A stretch of DNA of 64,000 nucleotides from Larix kaempferi (lineage: Eukaryota; Streptophyta; Pinopsida; Pinales; Pinaceae), in assembly GCA_027924585.1 (NCBI GenBank), contig BSBM01000261.1, positions 2,621,501 through 2,685,500 on the forward strand, read 5' to 3'. The notes beneath the pieces were generated by a model. It did no database searches and was not told where the DNA came from. It was given only the letters and a program-made list of their open reading frames with translations. This document shows, piece after piece, positions 1-11,520 of this stretch; position 1 is the first letter of the stretch; each line of letters opens with the position of its first letter. A program made the position numbers and the translations under genes.

Positions 1-1656
1 GACGAACATTCATCTAAGGAAGATAAGATAAAATTGGAAGACATACCTATTCTGAAGGACTTTTCTGATGTATTCCCAGAAGAAATTCCAGGACTACCTC
101 CGAAAAGGGAACTAGATTTCACCATTGAGTTAGTACCGGGTGCGGTACCAAACTCAAAGGATCCTTACAGAATGAACATTCCGGAACTTAATGAACTCAA
201 ATCACAACTAAAGGAACTAATCGATAAGAAATACATAAGGCCTAGTGTGTCTCCTTGGGGAGCACCGGTTATCTTTGTTAAAAAGAAGGACGGTACCTTG
301 CGTTTATGCATAGACTACCGTCAACTTAATAAAATGACTATTAAAAATCGATATCCTTTGCCCCGCATTGATGATCTATTCGATCAAGTACGCGGAGCAT
401 TGATATTTTCTAAAATAGACTTGAGGTCGGGATACCATCGAGTCAGGATAAAAGATGAAGACATTTTTAAAACTACTTTTAGGACCTGCTATGGTCATTA
501 CGAGTTCGTAGTTATGCCTTTTGGGCTAACTAACACTCCGGCAGTCTTTATGTGTCTAATGAATAATGTTCTACATAAGTATCTAGATAAGTTTGTAATT
601 GTGTTCATTCATGATATTCTAATCTATTCTAAGACTAAAGAAGAACACGACGAACACTTAAGAATAATTCTGCAAGTTCTAAGAGAACATCAACTTTATG
701 CTAAGTTCAGTAAATGTGACTTTTACAAAGATAAAATACAGTACTTAGGTCACGTAATATCTAAAGACAAAATTTCTGTCGACCCAGATAAAATAAGAGC
801 AATTAATGAGTGGCATGTCCCTAAAGACGTAACTAACGTACGGTCATTTATGGGAATCACAACTTACTACAAAAAATTTATTGAAGGATTCTCCAGAATT
901 GCAAATCCCATAACTTCCTTGCAGAAGAAGGGAAAGAAATTTGTTTGGGATAAAAAATGCGAAGAAAGCTTTAAGAAACTAAAAGAATTGTTAACAACAA
1001 CACCTATATTAAAAATTGCAGATCCGAATAAGGACTTCGTTGTATGCACCGATGCATGCAAAGATGGATTTGGTGGGATCTTAACTCAAGAAGGTCATGT
1101 CATAGCATATGAGTCTAGGAAGCTAAAAATTCACGAAAAGAACTACGCAGCCTACGATCTAGAGCTGGCAGCCATGATACATGCATTGAAGATGTGGCGC
1201 CATCACTTTATTGGAAGGAATTTTTCATTAATGACAGATAATAAAGGCTTAAAATACTTGTTGGATCAAACAAATCTTAATGCAAGGCAAGCTAGGTGGC
1301 TAGCTTTCCTTAGCGAATACGATTTCAAGATTCAACACATTAAGGGTAAAGAAAATAAGGTTGTTGATGCCTTAAGGAGAAACGCTAAGTTAAATTTTGT
1401 GGCAGCAATCAGCACTTATAAAACAGATTTGGAAAATCAAATTGAAGAAGGAATTAAACAAGATGAAAATTATCATAAATTACATGATAAAATTGCTGAA
1501 AATGTATCTGAAAATTTAATAACAGATTACACCATTAACGAAAAAGGTTTAATGACTTATAAAAACATACTTTATGTGCCTAATGTGTCAAAAGTTAAGT
1601 TGTTGATTTTAGATGAAATTCATAAAAGTCCTTATTCAGGACACCCTGGTTATTAG
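1..1656 (+). pseudogene. Chromovirus pol: reverse transcriptase and RNase H
   Basis: The frame is open from the window edge. The first in-frame ATG at 34 is internal, since the protein continues upstream. RT motifs are clear: a linker ending in LPPKRELDF, the palm motif [11 protein letters not shown], the [11 protein letters not shown] block and the [13 protein letters not shown] block. The catalytic YxDD box reads FIHD, so the first essential aspartate is histidine. RNase H follows with [11 protein letters not shown], an intact first Asp, and ends near [11 protein letters not shown]. The frame stops at a TAG (1654-1656) inside the integrase zinc-binding HPGY motif. Reading resumes immediately after in the same frame, so this is a point mutation. 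The enzyme would be inactive. Confidence 0.93.
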
Positions 1657-2423
1657 AAAATGATAACTATGCTGAGAAAGGATTACTTTTGGCCAAACAT
1701 GAAAAATGAAGTAGCTAAATACATACCCAAGTGCTTTGAATGTCAGCAAATTAAAGCTGAGCATCAACACCCGGCTGGCCTATTACAACCATTGCTAATT
1801 CCGGAATGGAAGTGGGAAATTATAAGTATTGATTTTATAACTGGTTTTCCTAGAAATCAAAAGCAAAATGACTCGATAATGGTAGTTGTGGATAAGCTTA
1901 GTAAAGCTGCTCTTTTTATTCCTGTTAAAACTACTTTTAAAGGTCCTAACATTGTTGATGTATTTATGAAGCAAATTTTTCGTCTACACGAAATTCCAAA
2001 GGTAATTATTTCTGATCGAGATTCTAAGTTTGCTGAAAATTTATGGACAGCATTGTTTAAAGGTCTAAATACTAAGTTAAATTTCAGTACTTCTTTTCAC
2101 CCACAAACTGACGGGCAAACAGAAAGGGTGAATCAGATTTTAGAAGACATGTTAAGAATGTATGTGAAAGATCAACCAACTAAATGGGAAGACTTTTACA
2201 TTTAATTGAATTTGCTTACAATAACCACTATCAAACTTCTATTAGACTTAGTCCATTTGAGATTTTATATGGAAGGAAATTCAATACTCCTATCTCTTGG
2301 AGTAATCATGTTGACAGATTGATGTTAGGACCAGATTTGTTAAAAGAGATGGAGATAACCGTGAAACGGGTACAAAGCAATTTAAAAATTGCACAAGACA
2401 GACAAAAAGTTATGCAAATATGA
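1657..2423 (+). pseudogene. Chromovirus integrase core
   Basis: Integrase would insert the element's cDNA into host DNA. The HHCC zinc finger spans the upstream stop: two His before 1656, then CFECQQIK at about 1735. The catalytic triad is present: Asp in SIDFITGF, Asp in IISDRDSKF, and Glu in the NQILEDML segment. The GNG-like block HPQTDGQTERVN is typical of plant Ty3 integrases. A frameshift near 2184-2205 moves the reading frame, after which the C-terminal part (FAYNNHYQTSI, YGRKFNTPISW) is plain. A further stop at 2421-2423 ends this part. Active-site residues survive but the frame is broken at least three times. Confidence 0.9.
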
Positions 2424-2881
2424 AACGAACTAAAAAAGAATTTCAGGTAGGAGATCATGTTTTTGTTAAGGTAAAACCCAAGAAAAGTTATTTTAAGCTT
2501 GGGAGTTGTGCTAAAATAGCACCCAGGTATTGTGGACCATTCAAAATTATGTCAAGGATTGGACCAGTTGCATATCAGTTGGCTTTACCATCTAATTTGA
2601 GAATACATAACGTTTTCCATATTTATGTTTTGAAAAAGTATGTGCACGATGCTACTCATGTGCTAAATTGGAATGACATACAGGTGGAGCCCAAAGGATA
2701 TTTTTAGGTGGAACCGGACTGTATCCTCGACAAGAGGGAAATTATGCTCTGGAATCGTACCGTAGGGTAGGTAAAGGTGCAATGGAATCACCTTAGCCCG
2801 GATGGAGCTACCTGGGAATTGGAAAGTAATATGCGGGCAGCATATCCAATTCTATTCCAGGGAGGCTCTGATGAAGAATAA
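2420..2881 (+). pseudogene. Integrase C-terminus with chromodomain
   Basis: The frame opens with FQVGDHVFVKVKP, the GPY/F module start, followed by the RYCGPFKI block. Reading through a TAG at 2705-2707 and another TAG at 2768-2770 gives a chromodomain-like segment: ILDKREIMLWNRT, then VKVQWNHLSPDGATWELE. The aromatic and Trp positions match chromovirus chromodomains, which in known families bind methylated histone tails and steer insertion toward heterochromatin. The protein ends GGSDEE at about 2881, about 25 bases before the polypurine tract. Both internal stops fall where CAG would restore the usual reading. Confidence 0.82.
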
Positions 2882-2905
2882 GCAACATCGAGGACGATGT
2901 TGAGC

Positions 2906-2917
2906 TTAAGTGGGGGT
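2906..2917 (+). promoter_or_regulatory. Polypurine tract of chromovirus
   Basis: The purine run TTAAGTGGGGGTG lies just before the LTR start TGTAACAT. In LTR retrotransposons this tract primes plus-strand DNA synthesis. Confidence 0.75.
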
Positions 2918-2920
2918 GTT

Positions 2921-5900
2921 TGTAACATACCCAATAATTGAGACATTTTATGTTTGTGGAAAAATATTGTCTTAACTTTTATTGTAAGGTTTTATATTTG
3001 ACCAAGTGGTCAAGGATGACTGTAAATGCATAATATTATTATTTAATAAAATAAAATAGGAGACACTCACTCAAAGAGACTATTGAAAGAGTTTTTACTG
3101 ACCCATTAGGAGGAATGGAATTTGGGGTAGAAGGCAATGGACAAGTGGCAGGATCATGAACTCAGTAACTAGATTTTGTTATGGGACAACTCCCTTAAAT
3201 TGTGGTCAAGTTCCCTAGAATGTGGAATTGGAGCTTGAGGCTCATTTATTGAAAACTGACCACTAAAAGACCTAGGCATCTTTTATAAGCCATCGAATTG
3301 AGCAGAGGATCACACTTTTTCTGACGAGAAAATTTACCTTGTGGTTCTGCTGTATGCACACAAGATATTCGATTAGGGGAGATATGTTTTGAGTTACAGA
3401 GTAAGACTGTCTTATTTCTGCTGAGTGCAGAGGTTTTGAGGTGTATGCAAGTCTCCATGGATTGCTGGAGTACAACCTGAGTGCCTTGCTTCTACACAGA
3501 GTCTTCTTCCTATTGGTTCAGTAAACAGGCTCAGGGGTCCAAGGGAGCAAGTGATTTGGCTGCTTCTTCTGGAGAAGGTTGGGAGGAACGGGCCTCTTTG
3601 GGTGTTTGTCCACCCTATCAAGTTATCAGGTTTTTACTTGTTACATTTTAATTCCTTTCTGCACTAGTTAAACTATGTTGTTAAGACTGTTTAAAAATGT
3701 TATTTTCTGGTTATCAGTTAGTTGAACTGGTGAATGTTTTCCTAAATAAGTTAGATTCGCTTTCTACAGATTTATTAAATGAATAATATGATATAAATGA
3801 ATGAATAAAATATCTTCCTGTATTTTTCCTTTCGTCATAGATGATGTACTCTAGTACAAGAAGTGTATAATTAACTTTAAGGATGAGATTGGAAAATAGC
3901 AGTAAGTTTATACTTCAAATAGAATAAGTCTTTATGGTATACTACTCTTGCAGCATAGAAAAATCCATGTTATATAGCAGTCCCAAGTTTTTATACTTTC
4001 ATCTAAACGTGTTTATCAATCAAAATATATTCAGGTTTTTATACTTGGTTTCTATAAAACAAATACTAGAATCATCTAGGGTTTTCTTTCAGAATGTAAA
4101 CTAAAGCTTTAGCTATTCTCTTATTTCTTTTCTCATAAGCTAAAACACTATATTACAGACAGAACTTAGAATATTATGTTAATCACTACAAAACAGAAAA
4201 ACAATATATAAATTTGTTTATTTATATAAGTATCGATACTGATTATATAGATATTATTCCTTATGATATACAATGTCATTCTTGAGCCAACATACAAGTT
4301 TTAAGATTTATAAAACAAATACTATTTATATAGTCATTTAGAAAGATTAAATGATGTAACATACTATAGGATACAACAATGAAACTAGTAATATACAGAG
4401 TTAAAACTATAAACTTTATGATAGAATCCTTTTTCATATTTAAACATCGGAAAAGTCTTTATTAAAAACCCATAAGTATAAATAGATCACAACTGAAACA
4501 ATTTCTATTATTTCGACTCACTGTAAAGATTCATTCGACCTTTAACACACTCAGTTATACAGTATAGGTTCAAATGCGTTAGACAATACATCTTTAAGCA
4601 TCACAAGCCTAGCCTAATTTATACTAACGAAGTAAATACATTACATGTATTATAATTAGGGCACACTTATTACAATCAACGAAACCTCCGGTTAAACCCC
4701 ATAGCTTCATCATTGAGTAATTTAGTGATAGTCAAAGTCTCAACCATTTTTAAAACCGACAGTGTTGAAACCCTACTTTTATAATCATCGATTTCTAACA
4801 ACTGAGAGCTTAAACAGATAATTACAAATTGTAACTAAGGGTCGAGCCTCGAGTAGAGCTCTCCAGCTATAAGTCTGCAAAATATTAACCCTGTAGAAAC
4901 AAGATTGTAAACTACAATCCAACTACAACAGTAATCTATGAATTACAATTTCAAATCATTAAATACATTGCCCTGTACAATTTTCCATTAACTAAGATGA
5001 TACAGCAGTAATACGAATTCTTATTTAAGACCCGTAAGGGCATACATAGGGGTTCCAAAGGAACCAACATGTTACTGTATTCAAAAAAATAAAAATGAGG
5101 GTTCGAGTCTTTTAGGAAGAATTCGCCCAGTCACTTTATTTCATAGCATTAAAAATCTCACGATAGAGCTAGGGTTCAAACCCTATACACTTTAACACTT
5201 AAAAATACCAAACACAAACTCAGTACAGTGCTAAGGCTTTAAGCCTGTGGCTTGGAACCAAACACATTGAACAACTGAACCCACAGTTTGAGCTTCGTTA
5301 AACACATTTTGCAACTATAACTAAAATTACCAAAACAAGAGTAGGGTTCAAGCATGTTGGCATTAAAGCTTCTCATAAAACCAATAGTAGCCGAGAGACA
5401 AGTCCCGCCATTTTAACACAGAAAGTAAATACCAAATGAACCATTGTATTCATTGAACCCACCATACATTCACAGTCTAGCTTTGTAAGGAAACCAGAAG
5501 GTATCTATAATTGTAAACCCGTACATTAACTTAAAAACCAAACCCCATCGCAGGAGATGCCAAAACAACGACCCACAGTAGAAATACTGTTTTACAAGGT
5601 TCCCTTAAACTATTTTTATACAAACAAGCCAACTCTGGAAGCAACGGGACAACGACAAGGGCATCACTGGATGAGCCGAGACTTACCAGGAGGTTCACAA
5701 TCTCTTGGAACAAGTTCCTTATTCCATTCATCACCAACGAGAAGTGATCCTGCCTCCTTCCATTACAAGTAAATAGGTTAAGTATTAGACATGATAGATT
5801 CAAACAAATCGTAGGCTTAAGATTTAAACTCCAGGTTTTCGTATTATTACCTTTTAGAGATTCGAACCGAGGCCAAGAGCAACTGAAGGCACGTTGGAAA

Positions 5901-7158
5901 ACCCATTAAAGCACCACGTTCCACACCCATTACGGTTACAACCACCAGAGCTTGAGATGCCCAACCTCCATGACGGCCGAGAAGAGCTTAGCTCGCCAAC
6001 GGACAGCAACAACCAAAACAATAACAAGCAAAAGACCAAACCATGAAGTCTCGCAGTAGGGTTTTGTTGCCCGAGGAAACATTAACACCGATCACGTGGT
6101 TGCATTAAAGAGAAGCTCGTGTCACCACCAACCTTTTAATTTAAACCCACTATTGTATAGTTGTTGGATGATCAAACACCATCACATTTTTTTCCAACCG
6201 TGAACATATTACATACTTTGACTTAACCCATAATCTCGACGAGTCTTCATAACATCAACATAGTTTGATTTCGACCTTTTTACATTTTGCTATTGTATAA
6301 ATGGTGCGTCCATTCAGTTAAACCACAAACATTAAGCCACCCTACCCTTATTCATTACTAGGATCTTTTATTACTTTAATAAAGAGCTTAGTTAGGAAGT
6401 GTATCCCTAACTCCGCAAAACACGAACTGTAAACAAGCACATTGTAGATTATCACTTGAGTTTTTTATCAAACCATTTTAACATTAAACCTGTAACCTAG
6501 AACAAGATCGAAGGTTTTCATGCTTTAGCAATAAGCTAAGTAAGTCTCAAAGCTTCTCGCCAGTATGCACTTGCCAACGTTTTAAAATCATATACACGTA
6601 CTAGGACCAACCTTTTAAAATATCAAAACCAATATCAACAACTTACGACAGAAGTATTATCATTATAAATATCAACCAAAGGATCAATGGATCTAAACAA
6701 AGTAACATTTGAATGGAAGGTGGTCGCAACCACTTTATTATTAAGGACGACACTATATAACTGAAGTTACAACATCACTATTATATACACCCCTTGGACA
6801 TTATAGAATTCGCAGAAGGACGACTTATAAAGTAAGTAATACGATGTTAAACCAAAAACATAATAGGTACTCATATAATAATTTACAACAATGAAATAGG
6901 CAGATCAACTATAGAGCTGCATATTTTTAACTAAATATGTTACGACACCACCTTTTTTATGGACAAATATTTACTTAAGTGTTACGACACTAATTATTAG
7001 ACAATTTAAATGATCAATGGAATTTATGGAGACTTTAAACGTCCCTTTTAATTAAACAATTAATATAGTTGTTGAACCTTATACTTCCACATAACGTTAA
7101 TGGCTTTTTAGACCGCTTAGAAAAAATTTAAAATTTTACGAATTTTTGGGATGTTACA
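2921..7158 (+). repeat. Chromovirus 3' LTR, about 4.2 kb
   Basis: It begins TGTAACATACCCAATAATTG and ends with AATTTTTGGGATGTTACA. The two ends are inverted complements over about 15 bases apart from one indel. The body is AT-rich and has no recognisable gene. Its short reading frames, such as those near 3246-3621 and 5531-6039, have no domain I recognise. A more GC-rich block at about 3240-3640 could be part of the transcribed region. A cluster of perfect short hairpins sits at 4635-5246. An unrecognised nested insertion inside this LTR cannot be excluded by eye. Confidence 0.85.
4635..5246. repeat. Cluster of short perfect inverted repeats in LTR
   Basis: Eight hairpins with loops of 1-3 bases occur within about 610 bases: AATACAT-tac-ATGTATT (4635), AACC-tcc-GGTT (4683), TTACAA-a-TTGTAA (4822), TCGAG-c-CTCGA (4842), GATTGTA-aac-TACAATC (4903), GGTTCC-aaa-GGAACC (5051), TAGGGTT-ca-AACCCTA (5170), AGGCTT-t-AAGCCT (5234). 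Every stem differs. Six have stems of 6-7 bases, where chance would give fewer than one for such loops in this length. Confidence 0.75.
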
Positions 7159-7489
7159 GTTCCCTCTAGACAAGCTAATGCATTATCATAGTGACTGCTT
7201 TGTTGAATGAAGCCACGATGGCAACCATAGTAGATATTGGCATCCTAAGATTGACTCTCTCTAGAGTTGTAAGTTTTCTTAAAATTTTGAATAGTAGCAA
7301 TTTTGATTAAGTGATGCTTCATTTTCAATCACCCATTAAGGATATGAGAATAATGATAAAAAAACAAATATTGTTGTGCTTTATAAACTTAAAGTATATA
7401 CAATTATAGTGAACCATGCTTTCTAAATGTTGTGGAAAAAGAAGCGATGCTTTCTAAAATTGCAATAATTAACTGGCACTAGTTCAAAT
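7159..7489. repeat. Uncharacterised repeat copy A, left part
   Basis: This stretch matches about 45740-46010 (copy B) at clearly recognisable but diverged level; for example, CATAGTAGATATTG and CATCCTAAGATTGA are shared. It stops at the copia insertion and resumes at 14215. Chromovirus and copia both inserted in or next to it. No coding function is recognised. Confidence 0.75.
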
Positions 7490-7805
7490 TGTTAATTTTT
7501 TATCTTTAATTCAGAATTGCAGTAGTACTTGAAATCAATAAACAATCATAAACATAAGCATTCACAAATGACACATAAATTTACCATGGGGGAACCCTCT
7601 ATAACTTGAGGGAGAAAAGCCCAACAAAATCTTCCTTAGTATTTGATAGATAGCAGAGAATGTCTTTTACATCAAGCACCCCCAGTGCATAAATCAAAGC
7701 AAGAGAGAATATGGAAGAATAGAACTTGGAATAATATATTGCACAAAGAAAAGCACATTGCTTTCAAGAGAGAAGAGAATTTGCTTCACATTGAATTTCA
7801 TCATT

Positions 7806-7807
<2 letters not shown>

Positions 7808-7866
<59 letters not shown>
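7808..7866. repeat. (AT)n microsatellite in copia-1 LTR
   Basis: About 29 AT repeats. The right LTR has the same locus at about 13222-13273, so the microsatellite was in the parental element. Confidence 0.98.
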
Positions 7867-7868
<2 letters not shown>

Positions 7869-8542
7869 TTCTCATCCTTCAGCTTCTATTTTTATATTCT
7901 GACTTTAGGATGAACTCGCCATCCATCTGGATGTTATACCACTTAGTTAGGTGGCTATCTTAAGTGTCATCATGCAAGTGTCGCAACTTCAAGCGTCATA
8001 TTTTAGTTTAACTCAAGTGTCGTGATGCAAGTGTCACAATTGAAGTGTCGTCATGCAATCACTTAGTTAACTAGATATTCTTGGTTATCACTTAGTTAAC
8101 TCTTTTAGTTGAAGTCTTTCTTGTTAACATCACTGAAGTGATCAATTCGATTTCTCCTTTAATTGATTGAAGTATTCTTTGTTAACATCATTGAAGTTAT
8201 CAATTCGAGTCCTCCTTATTTAACTGAAGTCTTTATCATGATTGAAGTTTAACAATTCGAATTCTTTCTTATCTTTACCATCAATGAAGTGTGCAAATCG
8301 AATTCTCTCTTTTCTTATCACGTCTTACTTTTATCCCTTGTCTTACCTTCATGGTACACACGTGCCAGCTTAATTAATTTATCATATCAAATATACTAAG
8401 TAGATTTTCCCAGTGATGTGATCATCTTAAACTACTATCATTCCAAGTGGTCTTACGCTAAAGTAATTCACTCTAGAGGTGGCCAGTATCTAGAGGGGAC
8501 TTAATAGCACAACCATTGTTAGTAGTAAATCACACACCATTC

Positions 8543-8806
8543 ATGCTTCTACATGTAAAGCATCACCTCAACACATGAGGCATCACCTCAACACATGAGG
8601 ATCTGTCTTGACACACAAGACCGTAGCCTTGCATAGCAAGGTTGTACAAAATCATCACTTTGACATATAAAGCTCTTACGTCAACACATTAGTCTTATTC
8701 ATTCTTAATTCCAACTCAAGATTCTTCTCCAAGTTCCCTGAGTCCAACTCAGGCTCCTATAAGGCACTACCTCGACACACGAGGCTCAATCTTGACACAC
8801 AATATT
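8543..8806. repeat. Mini-hairpin array in copia-1 LTR
   Basis: Consecutive short hairpins often share a GACACAC or CAACACA loop, but their stems differ: ATGCTT/AAGCAT (8543), CCTCA/TGAGG (8566 and 8586), GTCTTG/CAAGAC (8605), CCTTG/CAAGG (8627), CTTT/AAAG (8658), CCTGAGT/ACTCAGG (8737), CCTCG/CGAGG (8770) and CAAT/ATTG (about 8787). The right LTR and the fragment at 41401-42313 contain the same series with some stems changed. Confidence 0.8.
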
Positions 8807-8843
8807 GACTTGGAGAATCACTCATTATGCTATAACTTTAACA

Positions 8844-8852
8844 CTCCCTCTC
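8844..8852 (-). promoter_or_regulatory. Polypurine tract of copia-1
   Basis: On the reverse strand GAGAGGGAG directly abuts LTR start TGTTAAAG. It would prime plus-strand synthesis. Confidence 0.85.
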
Positions 8853-9617
8853 AGCGAGGGAGGCATTCGCTGCCATGCCAAGCTTGTCTCCGAAGTACCT
8901 ATAATCCATCACGGACAAAAGCTTAGTCAACATATCTGCTATCTTCTCATGATTAGCAATGTACTGAAGTCTTATGGCACCTCTCTAGACCATGTATCTA
9001 ATGTAGTGGTACTTCATCTCAATGTGTTTCTATATTTTATGAAACACATGATTTTCTGAGAGCTTGATGCAGCTCTGATTGTCAGATAAAATGATAGTAG
9101 TCTCAAGATTCTCACCGAACAAACCAACAAGTAGCTTCCTAATCCACATAGCTTCTCGGCATGCGATACTAGCTACAATATACTATGCTTCTGTAGTACT
9201 CTGGGCTACGGAGCCCTGCTTCCTATTGGACAAAGAGATCATAGTTGATCCCAAGCTAAAACAAAATCCAGATGTACTCTTTTGGTCCAACATACTACCA
9301 CCCCAGTCAGAGTTAGCATAACCAAGTAGGATCAATCGTCCACTAGAAGCATATCTGGGTCCATAAGCAATAGTACCTTGAAGGTATCTAAGCACATGCT
9401 TGACAACAACCCAATGTCTATTTCTTGGCTCAGACATGAACTGACTCAAGATACTCATTGAATAACATATTTCTAGTCGATTATGTATCAAACACATCAA
9501 GGAACCAATGAGTTTTCTATACATGGTAGGATCCACTAGATCTGATCCAAAATCTGACTCATGTAGTTTCATCATATTAGAAATCATTGGTGTAGACATG
9601 GATTTACAATCCATCAT
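8853..9617 (-). pseudogene. Copia-1 RNase H
   Basis: The frame from 9617 begins MMDCKSMSTPM, the conserved copia region after RT (the M-x-CKP-x-x-TP type block). It contains RKLIGSLMCL and the RNase H signature GYANSDWGGS with QKSTSGFCF. A stop at 9183-9185 follows STTEA, and the domain continues beyond it as a Copia C-terminus with SDNQSCIKLSEN and KHIEMKYHYIR. The usual first Asp of GYxDSDWA appears as Asn (GYANSDW), a damaging change. The end lies a few bases from the polypurine tract, as expected. Confidence 0.9.
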
Positions 9618-10410
9618 ACCAAACTTGGCAACACATCAACTGTGTACTTTCCTTGAGAAACAAATATCTCATCTTTCCTTTGCCAAACTGTTAGACCAAG
9701 AAAGTAGTGCATAAGACCCAAGTCTTTCATTTCAAACTCAAAAGTGAGCTCCCTCATGCACCAAGCTATCTGTTATTCCTCTCCGGTAAGAAACAAGTCA
9801 TCAACATATAGAACCATGATTAATGGTTGGTTATTCACAACCTTGAAGTACAGGTTGGGGTCAGCTTCGCTTTTGGAGAATCCCAAGATCTAAAGATAGT
9901 TGTCAATCCTTGAATACCAAACCCTCGGGGCCTGCTTAAGCCCATACAAGGCTTTCTTATGTTTGAATACATGGGAATCCTTCCCATGAACTACAAACCC
10001 CTCAGGTTTTCGTATGTATAAATCTTCCTCAACTTCACCATTGAGAAAGGAAATCTTCACATCCATATGGTGAAGTTTCCACCCTAGAACTGAAGCAAGG
10101 GAAATTATGGCTCGAAGATTAGTGTACTTGGCCACAGGAGCAAATGTCTCATCATAGTCTATTCCTTATTTATGTGAGAAGCCACAAGCCACAAATATTG
10201 CTTTATATTTTTCAATATTGCAATCGGCTGCATGTTTGATTTTATAAAGCCACTTGGGAGTTACTATTGACTTCCCTTTAGGTTTAGGAACCACTTCCCG
10301 CACATCATTCTTCACGATGGATTTGTATTCTTCCACCATTGCATCTTTCCATACTTGTTGCTTAGCAAATTCTTCATATGAGAGGGTTCTGAATCATTGG
10401 TGTGACTCAT
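9618..10410 (-). pseudogene. Copia-1 reverse transcriptase
   Basis: Recognisable blocks are VLGWKLHHMDVKISFLNGEV, YIRKPEGFV and KALYGLKQAPRVWYSRID between 10135 and 9890. The catalytic YVDD is intact (about 9793-9807, LYVDDLFLTGEE) but followed by a stop. The canonical DVKTAFLNG appears as DVKISFLNG. Further stops separate the N-terminal part at about 10140-10400. The lost continuity means no full enzyme can be made. Confidence 0.9.
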
Positions 10411-10887
10411 CTAAGTTACATATCCTACATATATTTTAGGTCTCTTTCGCTCTCTGGATGTACCATATGGTGCTCTATGATTTGCTGCCTCTTGTTGAAT
10501 GTCTCGACACCATTCGGATCTCCTCTTAGTAGGAGGTTCATCAATATATCTTTCTATCAATTCTACTGGCTCTTCATGATCAAGCATATCTGTAGGATAT
10601 TCTGACTTCTCTCTCTCAACATCTAAAAGGGGAGAATTAGAAACTGGATCTTCCATCATAGGAGTATCATGCTCCTCCATATATGAATCACACTGAATTT
10701 CTTTGGAGCGCTTGAAGGCAACCTTTTCATGAAATGTTACATCTCTGTTGACTTCAATGTTTCTTTGTCCCGGAACATAGATTTTATAATCTTTAGAGGA
10801 TTCACTATATCCAACAATGTTCCTTTCTTTCTGGATGGATCCATTTCTGTCATCTTCTATTTTGGTATATGAATGTAGACAGGACAA
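10411..10887 (-). pseudogene. Copia-1 integrase C-terminal tail and linker to RT
   Basis: This 158-residue open segment is hydrophilic. It has the copia post-integrase block, here IVGYSESSKDYKIYVPGQRN and VNRDVTFHE, followed by an acidic spacer and RRSEWCRDIQ. In copia families this connects integrase to RT and includes the site of polyprotein processing. The segment is open without stops. Confidence 0.8.
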
Positions 10888-11520
10888 CCGAAGATCCTCA
10901 AGTGTCCAACATCTGGTTTTTCACTAGTGAAAAACCTCTTCAAGAGTCTTTTTTCCCATGAAAACATGAGGACTTATGTTATGTATATAAACAACAATGC
11001 TAGAGGCTTCTGCCCATAAGGAGGTGGTCATATCCTAATCACACATCATAGCTTTAGCATCCTCACAGATTGTTCTATTCTTTCTTTTAGCAACCCCATT
11101 CTATCAGGGGTTGTAAGGTACAGTTAGATGTCTTTGTATCCGTGCATCTCGATAGAATTCATTAAATTCATGAGACTCGAACTATTGTCCATTATCATAT
11201 CTCAAAGCATGAATGTGATTTCCAGTCTGATTCTCAACCAGTGCTTTAAACTCTTGAAACTTGTTGAAAGTTTCACTCTTTCCCTTTAGGAAATAGATCC
11301 AAGCCTTGCGGGAGAATTCATCTATGAAAATCACATAGTATAGATATCCACTCAAGGATGGTGATGACATAGGACCATATAGATTGGAATGTATCAAGTC
11401 TAGGATCCCTTTGTATCTTTTGATACTACCTGGAAAACTCTTCTTAATGTTCTTGCCAAGAGCGCAACCTCTACAAACACTATCATATTCAGATTTAAAC
11501 ACAGGCATACCTTTTACCAT
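10888..11520 (-). pseudogene. Copia-1 integrase
   Basis: The frame from 11520 holds CRGCALGKNIKKSFP (pre-integrase zinc region end) and the core: HSNLYGPM, where families usually have HSDLxGP, then VIFIDEFSRKAWIYFL and LRYDNGQ. Beyond a stop, NGVAKRKNRTI replaces the usual ERKNR. So two of the three acidic catalytic residues are altered (Asp to Asn, Glu to Lys), both explicable by G-to-A changes. Catalytically dead. Confidence 0.9.

Larger units (their letters stand above)
1..7158 (+). mobile_element. Ty3/gypsy chromovirus, 3' half with complete 3' LTR
   Basis: The coding order is reverse transcriptase, RNase H, integrase, chromodomain, polypurine tract, then an LTR. Integrase before a C-terminal chromodomain is the chromovirus arrangement. 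The gag, protease and 5' LTR lie left of the window. The LTR starts TGTAACAT and ends ATGTTACA, and the inner bases of both ends also form an inverted repeat (CCCAA/TTGGG), so the 3' boundary is well supported. The target duplication cannot be checked because the 5' end is absent. Several stops and frameshifts show it cannot move on its own. The very long LTR would fit a Tekay/Del-like lineage, but lineage is inferred, not shown. Confidence 0.92.
7490..8843 (-). repeat. Copia-1 3' LTR (left in window)
   Basis: About 1.35 kb, matching 12897-14214 along its length. It contains a (TA)n run at 7808-7866, a set of roughly 58-base tandem repeats around 8107-8300 (units built on GTTAACATCA and TCAATTCGA), and a run of mini hairpins at 8543-8806. 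It carries a tandem duplication of CATCACCTCAACACATGAGG (8561-8600) that is single in the other LTR. Confidence 0.93.

Noticed and set aside
5531-6039. Short frames on both strands in the chromovirus LTR as a captured gene
   Set aside because: No family motif, short, and within a noncoding LTR.
7643-7963. 106-residue open frame with a run of Tyr-Ile repeats
   Set aside because: It is the translation of the (AT)n microsatellite inside the copia-1 LTR.
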